DNA of 49,662 nucleotides from Saccharopolyspora thermophila. Its GTDB lineage: Bacteria; Actinomycetota; Actinomycetes; Mycobacteriales; Pseudonocardiaceae. Shown here one piece after another: positions 17,276 through 25,668 of this stretch. Location of the stretch: assembly GCF_014646075.1 (NCBI RefSeq), contig NZ_BMMT01000025.1, forward strand, positions 1 to 49,662, given 5' to 3'. Below the pieces are notes generated by a model. The model had not been told where the DNA came from. It saw only the letters and a list, made by a program, of their open reading frames with translations, and did not search any database. The position numbers were made by a program, and so were the translations under genes. Within the stretch, counting starts at the first letter, position 1. Each line of letters starts with the position of its first letter.

Positions 17276-18019
17276 GTGAACGACATGCCAGTTGCGGTGG
17301 TGACCGGGGCCGGGTCGGGCGTGGGCCGGGAGATCGCGTGGGCGCTGCTCGACGCGGGCTACCAGGTCGCGCTGGCGGGTCGGCGGCCCGAGCCGCTGCG
17401 GGCGACAGCCGGCGACGCAGCGGCCGCGCTCGTGGTGCCCACCGACGTCAGCGACCCCGCATCGGTCGCGGCGCTGTTCGACGCGGTGCGCGACGAGTGG
17501 GGTCGGGTGGACCTGCTGGTCAACAACGCGGGCACCTTCGGCACCCCCGGTTCGGTCGGCGAACTGTCCCCCGAGGACTGGCAGAACGTGGTGCAGACCA
17601 ACCTCACCGGCTCGTTCCTGTGCGCCCACCACGCCTTCCGCATCATGAAGGACCAGGACCCGCGCGGCGGCCGCATCATCAACAATGGCTCCATTTCGGC
17701 GCACAGCCCGCGGCCGCGCAGCGTCGCCTACACCGCCACCAAGCACGCGATCACCGGGCTGACCAAGTCGATCTCGCTGGACGGCCGCGCCTACGACATC
17801 GCCTGCGGCCAGATCGACATCGGCAACGCCGCCACCGAGATGACCGCCGGCATCGCCGCCGGCGCCGCGCAGGCCGACGGCTCGGTCCGCCCGGAGCCGA
17901 CCTTCGACGCCCGGCACGTCGCCGAGGCGGTGCTGTACATGGCGGGCCTGCCGCTGTCGGCCAACGTGCAGTTCCTAACCATCACCGCCACGGCGATGCC
18001 GTTCATCGGCCGAGGCTGA
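17276..18019 (+). CDS. Short-chain dehydrogenase/reductase
   Basis: A 247-aa classical [11 protein letters not shown] near the N terminus is the NAD(P) binding turn, TDVSD and NNAGTFG follow, and the catalytic set is GSISAHS (Ser), YTATK (Tyr and Lys, about residue 152). [13 protein letters not shown] is also typical. A basic RR pair after the second strand (AGRRPEPL) suggests NADP(H). The start is unsure: GGAGG lies 4 bases before the GTG at 17276 and 13 bases before the ATG at 17285. It follows the sugar importer by about 200 bases with its own likely promoter; the substrate is unknown. Confidence 0.88.
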   Translation: MNDMPVAVVTGAGSGVGREIAWALLDAGYQVALAGRRPEPLRATAGDAAAALVVPTDVSDPASVAALFDAVRDEWGRVDLLVNNAGTFGTPGSVGELSPEDWQNVVQTNLTGSFLCAHHAFRIMKDQDPRGGRIINNGSISAHSPRPRSVAYTATKHAITGLTKSISLDGRAYDIACGQIDIGNAATEMTAGIAAGAAQADGSVRPEPTFDARHVAEAVLYMAGLPLSANVQFLTITATAMPFIGRG

Positions 18020-18218
18020 GCACCTACCGCCGACCCCGTCGGGGCACCCCAGCAAAGAGACCGCCGCCTTGTCCTCCCCAGACGACCATGACCCCCACGG
18101 AAGGAACAGGAAAGCCAAATTTGGGGCCCACCCTCGAAGAAGGGTTCTCAAGTTTCCCTGGAATTGGGAAATCTGGTTCTGGCGGGTTCGCGCGGTGTGT
18201 AGCCCCACCTCCGTGTGT
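18020..18218. other. Gap at the probable left edge of the accessory region
   Basis: This stretch lies between the SDR and the first island remnant. It has a small inverted repeat, TTTCCC and GGGAAA around the centre at about 18160. There is no convincing gene. Base composition starts to fall here compared with the left flank. Confidence 0.3.
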
Positions 18219-18304
18219 CGGGTCGAGCAGCTGGCGCCTGGCTGCACAGCATCCTCGTGCCAAGGCTCACCAACACCGCGGAGCCCGCCCGGATCACGAG
18301 GCTG
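18219..18304 (+). pseudogene. 86-bp fragment of the HprK-like kinase gene found intact at 34053
   Basis: By eye, 18219-18304 aligns with 34846-34931 without gaps and with two mismatches only (near 18283 and 18297). In the intact gene this part encodes the RAAGAWLHSILVPRLTN stretch. Neither side of the fragment matches the gene, so only an internal scrap survives. It shows that this locus once held, or recombined with, the same cassette that is present 16.6 kb to the right. Confidence 0.8.
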
Positions 18305-18334
18305 ACGTTGTTGATTACCTTCGGCGCAGTCCTG

Positions 18335-18694
18335 CTATGTGGGCATGGAGCGGGCGTACTGATCGAGTGAGTCGATGAAGGACTGGTGTTGAGGTGTGGT
18401 GGCGGGCAGAGTGCGGCCTGCTCGTTGGAGCATGACCAGGGCGGGCGCGAGTACGCTGCGGAGAAGTTCGCGGTAGATGGTGTTGGTCGTCGTGCAGTAC
18501 TCGTCGAAAACCTTGTGTGCGAACGGTTCGAACAGCTGCAGGTCGAGGTCGCTCATGTCGTTGGCGACCGGAGCCAGCCCGGTCTGGCAGCCGAGCAAGC
18601 GCGCGAGGTTCTCGGCGGTGTGGGTGAAGAGCTGGCCGACGCGCAGAGCGGGACTCCAGACGGTCTGGTCGTCGACGTCGAAGATGTAGCTCAT
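18335..18694 (-). CDS. DUF6086-like protein, probable immunity protein of the adjacent toxin
   Basis: A 119-aa acidic protein starting MSYIFDVDDQTVWSPALRVG and ending SLDQYARSMPT, which resembles the DUF6086 family known from actinobacterial toxin loci. The ATG at 18694 overlaps the toxin stop (TAATG), an arrangement typical of polymorphic toxin/immunity pairs; another in-frame ATG at 18703 is less likely. There is no signal peptide, so it would act in the cytoplasm. The gene looks intact although its toxin partner is damaged. Confidence 0.6.
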   Translation of the reverse strand: MSYIFDVDDQTVWSPALRVGQLFTHTAENLARLLGCQTGLAPVANDMSDLDLQLFEPFAHKVFDEYCTTTNTIYRELLRSVLAPALVMLQRAGRTLPATTPQHQSFIDSLDQYARSMPT

Positions 18695-19193
18695 TACTTC
18701 CATTCCAGCTTGATGTTGACGTCGGGATGGGCGGCGCGCAGGCGCGCGACGGCGTCTTCAACGGCGGTCTTGAAGGCCGGATCAGCGCCGGGGGTAGTGA
18801 ACCGGAACCCGATCGGGGCTTGTTCGTAACCGGGGAGGTACTGGCGCGCGTCGAGGTAGGAGTTGACCTTCCCGTCGAGGTGCTTCCCGATCCACGTGTC
18901 GATATTTCCGGCTGTGGTGGCGCTTTTCTCCTCCCACAATACGCCGTTTTCGATGTGGTCGATATCGGCGATGGTACGCGCGGGATCGTGTGGATCGGTG
19001 ACCTCGACCCGCCGACGACCCTCCAGTTTCCCCGAGGCGGGCGGCTGGTCCCCGTAGATTCCGTCACCCACCCGCGTGGCGTCGCGCTGGGTGAGGTGTT
19101 CGCGGCCGCACCGGTCCACGAGCCCAGCAGCCGGGTTACGACGCCTTCGAGGTCGTTCAGGCGGGCGTCGATCTCCTCGGCCGCCCGCCGCAA
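18694..19193 (-). pseudogene. Truncated type VII (WXG) polymorphic toxin with an intact C-terminal domain
   Basis: One minus frame at the 5' side reads AAEEIDARLNDLEGVV then GSWTG, which fits a WXG100-like helix turn. A second minus frame carries the C-terminal domain from VTDPHDPARTIADIDHIENG through VLWEEKSAT to the stop. The D...ExK spacing (ADIDHIENG, WEEKSA) is suggestive of a PD-(D/E)xK-type nuclease, which is an inference. The two halves need a frameshift around 19060-19110, and the 5' end stops where the CRISPR leader block begins at about 19198. I infer a toxin gene broken by the block duplication. Confidence 0.5.
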
Positions 19194-19197
19194 CTCG

Positions 19198-19440
19198 GGC
19201 TGGCCTGTGCGTCACGTACGGTTCCACCCGGCCTGGCCTCGTTACCCTCTTCTGCGACTCCGACGAACCAGTAGGGAAGGATTCATGGTGCTAGGCCGGT
19301 TGGACTGGCACGAGGTGTTTCGGCAGGTCCGTGATGTCATCGAGTACCGGACCGGTCCCGTATTGAGGGTCACCTGTCCGGCTCACACGCCAACACGTCA
19401 GAATCGACAACCACGTCCCTAGAATCCGAGTTCACGAAGT
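19198..19440 (+). promoter_or_regulatory. CRISPR leader, left copy
   Basis: This stretch is clearly similar along its whole length to 40978-41216, which stands in the same position before the right array. Shared parts include GGGAAGGATTCATGG, TTTCGGCAGGTCCG and ATCGACAACCACGTCCCTA, ending in TTCACGAAG right before the first repeat. A leader upstream of each array gives the transcription direction as plus. Confidence 0.6.
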
Positions 19441-19648
19441 GCGCTCTCCACGCACGTGGAGGTGATTCGCTCATGGTCGAAGGCGGAGGGCAGATCCACA
19501 CGTGCTCTCCACGCACGTGGAGGTGATCCGGCGCCAGCGTGATGGTCACGACGATCATGGTCGTGCTCTCCACGCACAGGTGATCCGACCCCTGAGATCG
19601 CCACAGGCGGCACGAACACGTGCTTTCCACGCACGTGGAGGTGGACTG
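19441..19648 (+). CRISPR. Decayed CRISPR array, 4 repeats, type I-E-like
   Basis: Repeats of 29 bases, starting GTGCTCTCCACG and ending GGAGGTGATCCG, lie at 19441, 19502, 19563 and 19620. Three spacers of 32 bases separate them. The first repeat has two changes, the third has lost four bases of the stem (GTGG), and the last is altered in CTTTCC and after GGTGG. The repeat is of the actinobacterial type I-E kind. No cas gene is present in the window, and none of the spacers matches the right array. Confidence 0.85.
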
Positions 19649-20275
19649 TCGGCGGTGACTGTGTAGCCGCCGGGAATTGGTAGAGGCGATCTGGTAGCTC
19701 GGGGGGAGCCGGGCGCCGGTGCTGGGGGCTCTCTGTGGCCTGTGAGCGGTGTGAGGCGTGTTCGTTGTGCGGGGGTTTGGGTGGCCGGCGGCGCTTTCGT
19801 GGCCTGGGCCTGTGCGGCCATGTGTCGCGTCGATCGACGCTCGCAGCGCCGCTTCGAAGGTCAGTACGGCAGGTGGGGCACGAGAAGGTGGTAACGCGCC
19901 CCCTTCGGCAGGGCGTTCTGCGGGCATGTTCGATAGGGCGTGACCCCTTGACGTAGGACCTGGTTGAAGGAACCAGCCAGGATCAGTCGGGCGTCATGCG
20001 TCAGCCGCTGCGGAGTTGTCTCAGGCGGCTCTGCGGGGAAGGGCACGACGGGCGTTGCCGCAGGTTACGGGCACTACCGGGCAGCGCAGGCGGTGTGGAC
20101 CAGGTGATGCGGGCCACTGGGTAGTTGACCCCATCGGTGTACTGGTTTCTCGGCTGTCGCTGTGACTCCTTGACCACCGGCGGACACCGTCGCTCCCAAA
20201 ATCCTCCCAGAAATGGCGAAAAATCGGTTCGGTGCAGTTGGGGACACCTTGGAAGATCATCTGGAGAGCGCGAAC
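19649..20275. repeat. Left copy of the array-to-tRNA linker
   Basis: No gene is supported here. From about 19866 the sequence is related to 41930 onward: the GTAACGCGCCCCCTTCGGCA stretch, GGGCATGTTCGATAGGGCGT, and CTCCCAAAATCCTCCCA. The first 200 bases after the array do not match. Open frames seen in both copies do not share conserved codon changes, so I treat them as non-coding. Confidence 0.55.
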
Positions 20276-20316
20276 AAGCCCGCTGACCTGCACGTTTGTG
20301 TCAGGTCAGCGGGCTT
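20276..20316. terminator. Strong hairpin, left copy
   Basis: A perfect 15-base stem, AAGCCCGCTGACCTG with its exact complement, encloses an 11-base loop. It is identical to 42345-42385, where it lies 9 bases beyond the 3' end of tRNA-Pro and so probably ends that transcript. There is no long T run. Confidence 0.65.
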
Positions 20317-20330
20317 GCCGCTGGTCGGGG

Positions 20331-20368
20331 CGGCGGGATTCGAACCCACGACCCCTTGACCCCCAGTC
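20331..20368 (-). repeat. Attachment-site core: 3' half of tRNA-Pro (left copy)
   Basis: 38 bases from the T arm to the anticodon loop are identical to 42400-42437 inside the intact tRNA-Pro gene; after that (GTGTCCACAAG versus AAGTGCGCTACC) they diverge completely. A break within the anticodon loop is the usual end of an att core for tyrosine-recombinase elements that integrate in tRNA genes. This copy cannot make a tRNA because the 5' half is missing. Confidence 0.7.
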
Positions 20369-20437
20369 GTGTCCACAAGAGACGGTGAGCTGTGAAAAAC
20401 GAGAATCTGCAGGAAAAGCAGTGCGGTTCAGTGTCGA

Positions 20438-20560
20438 TTAATGCGGTTCAGTGCCCGTTCGGATGGCCGTTTCGCTCCCCATTTTGCTCCCACTCCCACT
20501 GGTAGCCCTCCCGTCTGCGCGCCGCGTTTTCTGGTCGACGGCATGTGCCACGGCGGCTGC
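20438..20560 (-). pseudogene. Possible C-terminal tail of a tyrosine recombinase
   Basis: The minus frame ending at 20438 reads AAAVAHAVDQKTRRAD and then SGSKMGSE, resembling the variable tails of actinobacterial phage-type integrases. It lies directly next to the att core and points toward it, as int genes of integrative elements do. No catalytic motif (R, H-x-x-R, Y) survives, so the call rests on tail resemblance and position. Confidence 0.3.
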
Positions 20561-20589
20561 TCCCACGTTGCCTGCTCCCAGGAATTCGT

Positions 20590-20815
20590 GGGCGAGCTTG
20601 GGGTGCGCCACTCCAGGGGTTCGCCCTTGTTCGCGGTGGCGTCGTCCTCGGGGCCCAGATGGCGACACCGACTTCGTCCCACTAGGGGTGGGCATGGCCC
20701 AGCACCGCCACCTCGGCGATCGCAGGGTGAGCTGCGGCTTCTCCTCGATTTCGCGTGGATGGATGTTGAAACCGCCGGAGATGTACATGCCGCGAGGCGC
20801 GGCCGCACCGTCAAC
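20590..20815 (-). pseudogene. Second decayed acyl-CoA ligase fragment
   Basis: The minus strand reads GMYISGGFNIHPREIEE in one frame and then AAHPAIAEVAVLGHAHP, a stop, and WDEVGVAIWAPEDD in the next. This is the C-terminal domain of class I adenylate-forming enzymes. One frameshift and one nonsense codon make it non-functional. It is separate from the remnant at 7958, being on the other strand and differing in sequence. Confidence 0.6.
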
Positions 20816-20879
20816 AGCCGACAGTGAACGGGTTCCCGAGGAGCCTGGTGATCGGTCGTTCGGAGCGGCACTACTTCCC

Positions 20880-21326
20880 CTATCGTTCCCTGATCCAGTC
20901 ACCATTTTCCAAGCTGACTGCGTACACAGAGTCGTAATGGAACTTTGGAGACAGGCCCCAGGCTACTGTCTCGAAAGGTCGTCCTTTGGGTGTACCGTCA
21001 CTTCGGATCACAATTTTTTCTTTGTGATTCCCGTATTCGTCACTGTAGGAAACACTGACGATTAGTTCCCGCAGGCACCAGCATAGCTTTGTGTTGCTGA
21101 TCAACTCGAATCCGGGAGGTTCGCCTCGCTCTGCGAAGCGTGTTTGGGTGTCCAAGAAAGGACGAGTGTGCCTGTTGCCCTCCGGTGTGGACTCGGTCGC
21201 ATAAATCTGTGTATCGGGGCCGTCGAGATTTGTGAACACCCGATCGTGAGGTTCGCCGCCTTGAGGCTCGAGGTAGACGAGCGTTCCGCCTGGTACTGGT
21301 CTTCTCTCGAGAACGTTGACCCGCAT
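20880..21326 (-). CDS. Hypothetical protein, 148 aa
   Basis: The protein starts MRVNVLERRPVPGGTL and contains YLEPQGGEPHDRVFTNLDG and IVSVSYSDEYGN. It has no signal peptide or membrane segment. Base composition is lower in GC than the flanks, suggesting transfer. The ATG at 21326 is chosen because the longer frame (to 21494) runs antisense into the VirB4 fragment. I do not recognise a family. Its start lies less than 50 bases from a truncated conjugation gene, so a deletion joined the two. Confidence 0.45.
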   Translation of the reverse strand: MRVNVLERRPVPGGTLVYLEPQGGEPHDRVFTNLDGPDTQIYATESTPEGNRHTRPFLDTQTRFAERGEPPGFELISNTKLCWCLRELIVSVSYSDEYGNHKEKIVIRSDGTPKGRPFETVAWGLSPKFHYDSVYAVSLENGDWIRER

Positions 21327-21372
21327 GTCGTCAATTCTGACGCGTTCCCGGCGGTTGCCTACGAGTTTCACG

Positions 21373-22296
21373 ATGTGGCGGCTGACGCTGGACGCTCTCG
21401 CCCGCCGCAGCCTGTTCCTGCACACAGTGATCAGCGTCCTCCTCGACACACACCTGTCCGCAGGCGAACGGGCCGTGTTGGACCAGGCGATCACGGCCGC
21501 CTACCGCGCCGCCGGGATTACCCCGGACCCCCGCACCTGGACCCGCCCCGCCCCGACCCTGCGGGAGCTGCGCGACACCCTCACCACCGGTGATGCGGTG
21601 GCTGCGGAATTGGCACACCCCTACGTCGACGGCGCCTTCAACAACCTCCTCACCGGGCCGACGACGACACGGCCGGACGGGCACCTCGTGGTGTTCTCTC
21701 TACGCGATCTGCCTGACGAGCTCAAGGCCATCGGCACCCTGCTCATCCTGGACGCGGTGTGGCGACGGGTCGCGTACCCGGTGTTGCGCCGCCCCCGCCT
21801 GGTCGTGGTCGACGAAGCCTGGCTGCTCATGCGCCAACCCGCCGGCGCCGAGTTCTTGTTCCGGATGGCCAAGGCCGCCCGCAAACACTGGGCCGGGCTG
21901 ACCGTGGCCACCCAGGACGCCGCCGACGTCCTCGGCAGCGACCTGGGCAAGGCGGTCGTCGCCAACGCCGCCACCCAAATCCTGCTACGCCAAGCACCCC
22001 AAGCCATTGACGAGATTGCCCGCGCCTTCACTCTTTCCTCGGGAGAGCGGCAGTTCCTGCTCACCGCCGAGCAAGGCCAAGGACTGCTTTCGGCCGGCAC
22101 TCACCGCGCGGCCTTCCACGCCGTCGCTTCACCCACCGAGCACGCCCTGGTCACCAGTAATCCCGCCGAACTCGCCGGTTCCACCGATTCCCATGCGGAC
22201 ACCGGCTTCCTCGATCTCGACGGCGAGCCTTCTGTGCTGTCCGGCGACGAATTCGGCCCCGAGTCCGACGTGGCCCAGATTCCGCTCGACTCCTGA
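21373..22296 (+). pseudogene. C-terminal part of a VirB4/TraC-like conjugation ATPase
   Basis: The 307 codons encode the second half of a VirB4-type ATPase: PHxxD-like helices, VVFSLRDLPDELKAI, Walker B RLVVVDEAWLLM, KHWAGLTVATQDAADVL, and ATQILLRQAPQAIDEIARAF. The N-terminal half with the Walker A P-loop is missing and no ribosome site precedes the open frame, so it cannot be active alone. The intact C terminus ends 46 bases before the next conjugation gene. It is a remnant of a type IV secretion system of an integrative conjugative element. Confidence 0.75.
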
Positions 22297-22342
22297 CCTC
22301 GCAGCCCGCCAACGTGTCTTTCGTGTTCCCGAGGAGCGCGCC

Positions 22343-23086
22343 ATGCCCCACATCTCATCGCCGCCTGTGTCCGCCGCCGCTGGTGTGATCGACGACTATC
22401 TCCGCGACCCCGGCGGCACGGTGAGCGCTGCGGCTGAACACGTCGTTGACTGGTTCTACGCCCACTGGCTCACTACCGTCCCCGCCGTGGCAGCTGGCGT
22501 GGCGGTGTTCGTGGGTGTGCGGGTGTGGTGGCGTCGGGACTGTCGGCACCGTCTCCATGACAACGCGCGCACAGTCACGATTCTCCCGCCGCCCACCGTG
22601 GATCCGGCTGGGGGAGTGGCGTTGTGGGCCCATCTCGTCGGCCTGCTGCGCCCGCGGTGGAAACGCCTCCTCGCTGGCCAGCCCCACCTGGCGTTCGAGT
22701 ACGTGTTCTCCCACGATGGGGTGTCGCTTCGGCTGTGGGTGCCCGGTGTCATTCCGCCGGGGCTCGTGGAGCGTGCGGTGGAGGCGGCCTGGCCCGGCGC
22801 CCACACCCACAGCGGTCCCGCCGAGCCCCCACTGCCCACCGTTGAATCCGAGGGGCACCGTGTTGTTGTGGGCGGTGAGCTCCGGCTCGCCCGGGGCGAT
22901 GCGCTGCCGATCCGCACCGACTTCGACACCGACCCGATCCGCGCGCTCATCGCAGCACCGGTGGGCCTGGGACGCCGCGAGTACGCGTGCGTGCAGGTGT
23001 GCGCTCGCCCAGTCACCGGGCGCCGCCTGGCCCGAGCCCGCACCGGCTCTCGCTTTCAGAAGCAGGCCGATTGCGGGCAGCTGTGA
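22343..23086 (+). pseudogene. N-terminal part of a TraG/VirD4-like conjugation protein, truncated
   Basis: The start is sound: ATG at 22343 with GAGGAG before it. The 247 aa begin PHISSPPVSAAAGVIDDYLR, carry a membrane segment (about 43-60, PAVAAGVAVFVGVRVWW), and continue with FEYVFSHDGVSLRLWVPGVI and IRALIAAPVGLGRREYACVQV. This resembles the N-terminal region of actinobacterial conjugative coupling-type proteins. The ATPase body that should follow is missing; after RRLARAR the chain ends in an unrelated 13-residue tail, so a deletion has removed the rest. Confidence 0.6.
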
Positions 23087-23177
23087 AAGACGTCTTTCCT
23101 CATGGTGACGAGCGTGGCGTGTCGGGTTCTCTAAAGGGTTTTACTGAACCACCTTCGTGATCTAGGACGGGCTGTGT

Positions 23178-23408
23178 GTGATCACGACGGACTGTGTCGA
23201 TGATCAAGTAGCGTGTGGTGGTGCGGCGGGACCGGGCCGTGATGGAGTCGGTGCGGATGGCCGGGGCGGAGTTGTCCGAGCAAGGCTTTGCGCAGGCCGA
23301 GGTCGTGCGGACCTCTGCCCCGACTCCATCGACGAAGTCAATACACTCGCCCAACACGCCGGACTGTCACTCGAAAACACGAAGATCAGTAAGAAGCTTC
23401 TCGTGTGA
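23178..23408 (+). pseudogene. IS630-family transposase remnant (short)
   Basis: The frame ends LCPDSIDEVNTLAQHAGLSL followed by ENTKIS. The phrases LCPD, DE...TLA and QHAGLSL match the C terminus of an IS630 transposase, a fuller version of which lies at 24880-25104. Both share GGACTGTCACTC and AAAACACGAAGATCAG at the end. The catalytic DDE region is absent. Confidence 0.5.
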
Positions 23409-23459
23409 GCCGGACCGCGGCTGATCATCTCGGTAGACTTGCTTGCCTGATCAGGAAGT

Positions 23460-24456
23460 GTGCCGGTGTCAGTCCCCGACGTATGCGATGGGAACCTCTT
23501 CCTGACATGGTGGGGTGGACAGGAGGTTAAGGAATGCGCCCTGCTGGGGTGGAAGGTCGTCTTTTGGGCCAGAACTGGAAAGTGGTTGCAATTCTTCGCG
23601 GGGCTCATAGCGATCCTTGACGTAATCGGCCCGGAGAGGCTTTTGCAAATTGGCGAAAATAGTTCCCAGCGGGTGGAGCGTGCTCGGAAAATCATCGAGC
23701 TACTGAAGGTTCAAGCACGGGTAAAAGAATACGAACTTAATATCCGCGAAGCGGTGGCAGACGACCCGAGTCTGTCAACGAAAAGAAACCCCTTTAGCGA
23801 ATTTGGGCCACTGAAGGGTAATCACGAGTTTCATGATAAACCGGACTACCGGTGCCTCTTTGAATCGGTTCGCAATTACTTTGACGGAAAATCGATGTGC
23901 GATAAATGCACGGTAACCATATCTGGGGACTCCGAATCATCCTCGCATCGCGGACCGAAGCCGATTTGGGAGTGCAAGCATGGCAAGGACTGGTTCGATA
24001 GGACTATAAACGACTACATAGAGGCTCATAGTAACAATGAAGAGCTTGAGGCAAGGAGATACGCCGAGAGACGCGCCGAGATTGACGGTTTTGCAAAGGT
24101 CGTCAAAGTGTTTCCTATTCTCTTGATTCTTCTTGCCTCCCCGGTGATGAAGTGGATGGAGAAGACATTTTCTCTCCATGTATTCGTCATCTTTGTGGTA
24201 GTTGGATTCATTCTTTGTGGTAGTTGGATTCATAGGGTTGCCGCTATTTGGCTCCTTTGTGGTACTGCCGTTCGTGCTCAGCTATTCGTCATATTTCTGG
24301 TCGCTTCGGTTCAGTATTGTTGTAAACCAGGTCGCCGCGCTGCCTCCCACAATTTTGGGCCGCTTGATGAACCGGTCTCGGCCAGGTCATCCGCTGCGTA
24401 AGTGGGCGGTATATATCTTTGGCCTGGGGTTCCTTCTTGACTTGCTCGGTTCATAG
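23460..24456 (+). pseudogene. Low-GC membrane protein broken by a 22-bp tandem duplication
   Basis: The frame from GTG 23460 gives a charged N-terminal half (residues 50-230, with CDKCTV and WECKHGKDWFD, a possible zinc-type Cys/His set) and a hydrophobic segment FPILLILLASPVMKW. At 24191 a 22-base unit (CTTTGTGGTAGTTGG...) is repeated at 24213, which shifts the frame. With one copy removed, translation continues FVIFVVVGFIGLPLFGSFVV, then FGLGFLLDLLGS, to a stop at 24456, giving a longer protein with several membrane helices. The present frame instead ends at 24401. Base composition is far below the flanks. I do not recognise the family. Confidence 0.5.
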
Positions 24457-24600
24457 GGCGGTGCAGAGGTGCGAGCCTGGATACAAAGGTCTTCGAAGTC
24501 ATCGGACTCTTGTGGAGTGGGCAGGGCTAGAGAACTACACCGTGTACGGCTGGCCGATGCTGTATTGGGCCCGCCTCGGCATGGGCAGCGCAGTGCATGA

Positions 24601-24890
24601 TCACGATACAGCCGAGTCGCCATGATCGGTGCTTTCCCTGGTGGTGACGATCTCCGTGAGGTGCAGTGCGGCGCGGACTGCGGCGAGCACGAGCTTGTCG
24701 CGTCGTATTCTTGCGGACAGCTGCAGGATCTCGCCGCCTTGGGTTTCGGCTCGGGTGGCCCAGTTAGCCTTGGTCAGGGTGTGGGCCACGCACAGCAGGG
24801 TGTGCGGCCGAGGTCCCACAGGAGGCTGTTGATTGCGCAGGCGGCGATCGCGAGATCGTCGATGTCCGCGCCGTACCAGCTCACCGTGGC
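24601..24890 (-). pseudogene. Unrecognised gene scrap
   Basis: The minus strand reads WYGADIDDLAIAACAINSLL in one frame and then CVAHTLTKANWATRAETQGG and LVLAAVRAALHLTEIVTTRE in another. Both look like real helical protein but need a frameshift to join. I cannot name a family. It sits between the membrane protein and an IS630 remnant. Confidence 0.25.
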
Positions 24891-25104
24891 GGGGTCGTGC
24901 CCGCTGCTGCGCATCACCCGGCTACGCCCCCGACCTCAACCCCGTGGAAGCATTGTGTATAGCGTCAAAGACGTCGAGTTGGCCAATCTCTGCCCTGACA
25001 CCTCGACGAAGCCATCACACTCGCCGAACGCGGCATCGACCGCGTCCGCACCACCGAGCACCTGCCCTACTCATTGCTCCAACACGCGGGACTGTCACTC
25101 TAAA
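24891..25104 (+). pseudogene. IS630-family transposase remnant
   Basis: The plus strand reads SPGYAPDLNPVEALC, then KDVELANLCPDT in a second frame, then LDEAITLAERGIDRVRTTEH and QHAGLSL in a third. APDLNPVE is the classic segment before the last catalytic Glu of IS630 transposases. Two frameshifts make it inactive. Its end resembles the shorter remnant at 23178-23408, so two copies once bracketed the 1.5 kb between them. Confidence 0.65.
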
Positions 25105-25125
25105 ACACGAAGATCAGGAAAACGA

Positions 25126-25668
25126 TCATTCCAGCGCGTTGCTGAATTGACGGTTGAGAGCTTCAACGATCGTTGGCCAGTCTTGGGACGTGACGTCGTC
25201 CGCTGTGCGTACGGTCACGGCGTCGGGGTCCAGCACTTGGACGCCGCAACGGCGAAGCGTTCGAAGGCTCACTCCGTAGGCGGGGTGGCGCTGCAACGCT
25301 GCCTTGACTACAGGGGCCGCAGTGATCGGTAGCCGGAGGCCGAGGGCTTCGTTGAGGAGCCCGAGGGCGAGTGTGTCGCTGATGCCGCTGGCCCACTTGT
25401 TGAGGGTGTTGAAGGTGAGCGGTGCGGCGAGGACGGCATCGGCCTTCGGGAGCGGATCTTGCTCGTGGGGGAGTCGCGGTTGCACGCGGACGGGATGGCC
25501 GGTGTGTGCGGCCAATGCCTCGGTGTCGATCCAGGTGGCGGCGGCGGGTGTGGTGATGACCCAGCTGTCCCAGCCGGAGGCTGCCAGCTCGTCGAGGAGT
25601 TCGGTCAGTCGGAGGACTGGGGGCGCGGCGGTGGCGATGACGTAGAGGCAGGGGGATGTGGTGGTCAT
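25126..25668 (-). CDS. Flavoprotein (phosphopantothenoylcysteine decarboxylase-like)
   Basis: A 180-aa protein of the HFCD/flavoprotein fold: LYVIATAAPPVLRL at the start, VITTPAAATWID, then ADAVLAAPLTFNTLNKWASGISDTLAL, the FMN-site stretch of the family, and ITAAPVVKAALQRHP. Known relatives decarboxylate Cys-containing substrates, but lone copies next to HTH regulators have no assigned role. The ATG at 25668 overlaps the stop of the XRE gene by 4 bases, so it is the second gene of that operon. Confidence 0.75.
   Translation of the reverse strand: MTTTSPCLYVIATAAPPVLRLTELLDELAASGWDSWVITTPAAATWIDTEALAAHTGHPVRVQPRLPHEQDPLPKADAVLAAPLTFNTLNKWASGISDTLALGLLNEALGLRLPITAAPVVKAALQRHPAYGVSLRTLRRCGVQVLDPDAVTVRTADDVTSQDWPTIVEALNRQFSNALE

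Noticed and set aside
19735..20046. Short ORFs in the left and right linkers that both end in GMFDRA
   Set aside because: The sequences are related because the DNA block is duplicated; the differences are not biased toward silent codon positions, so coding is not supported.
20320..20400. A second tRNA-Pro gene
   Set aside because: Only the 3' half is present; the acceptor 5' strand, D arm and half of the anticodon stem are missing.
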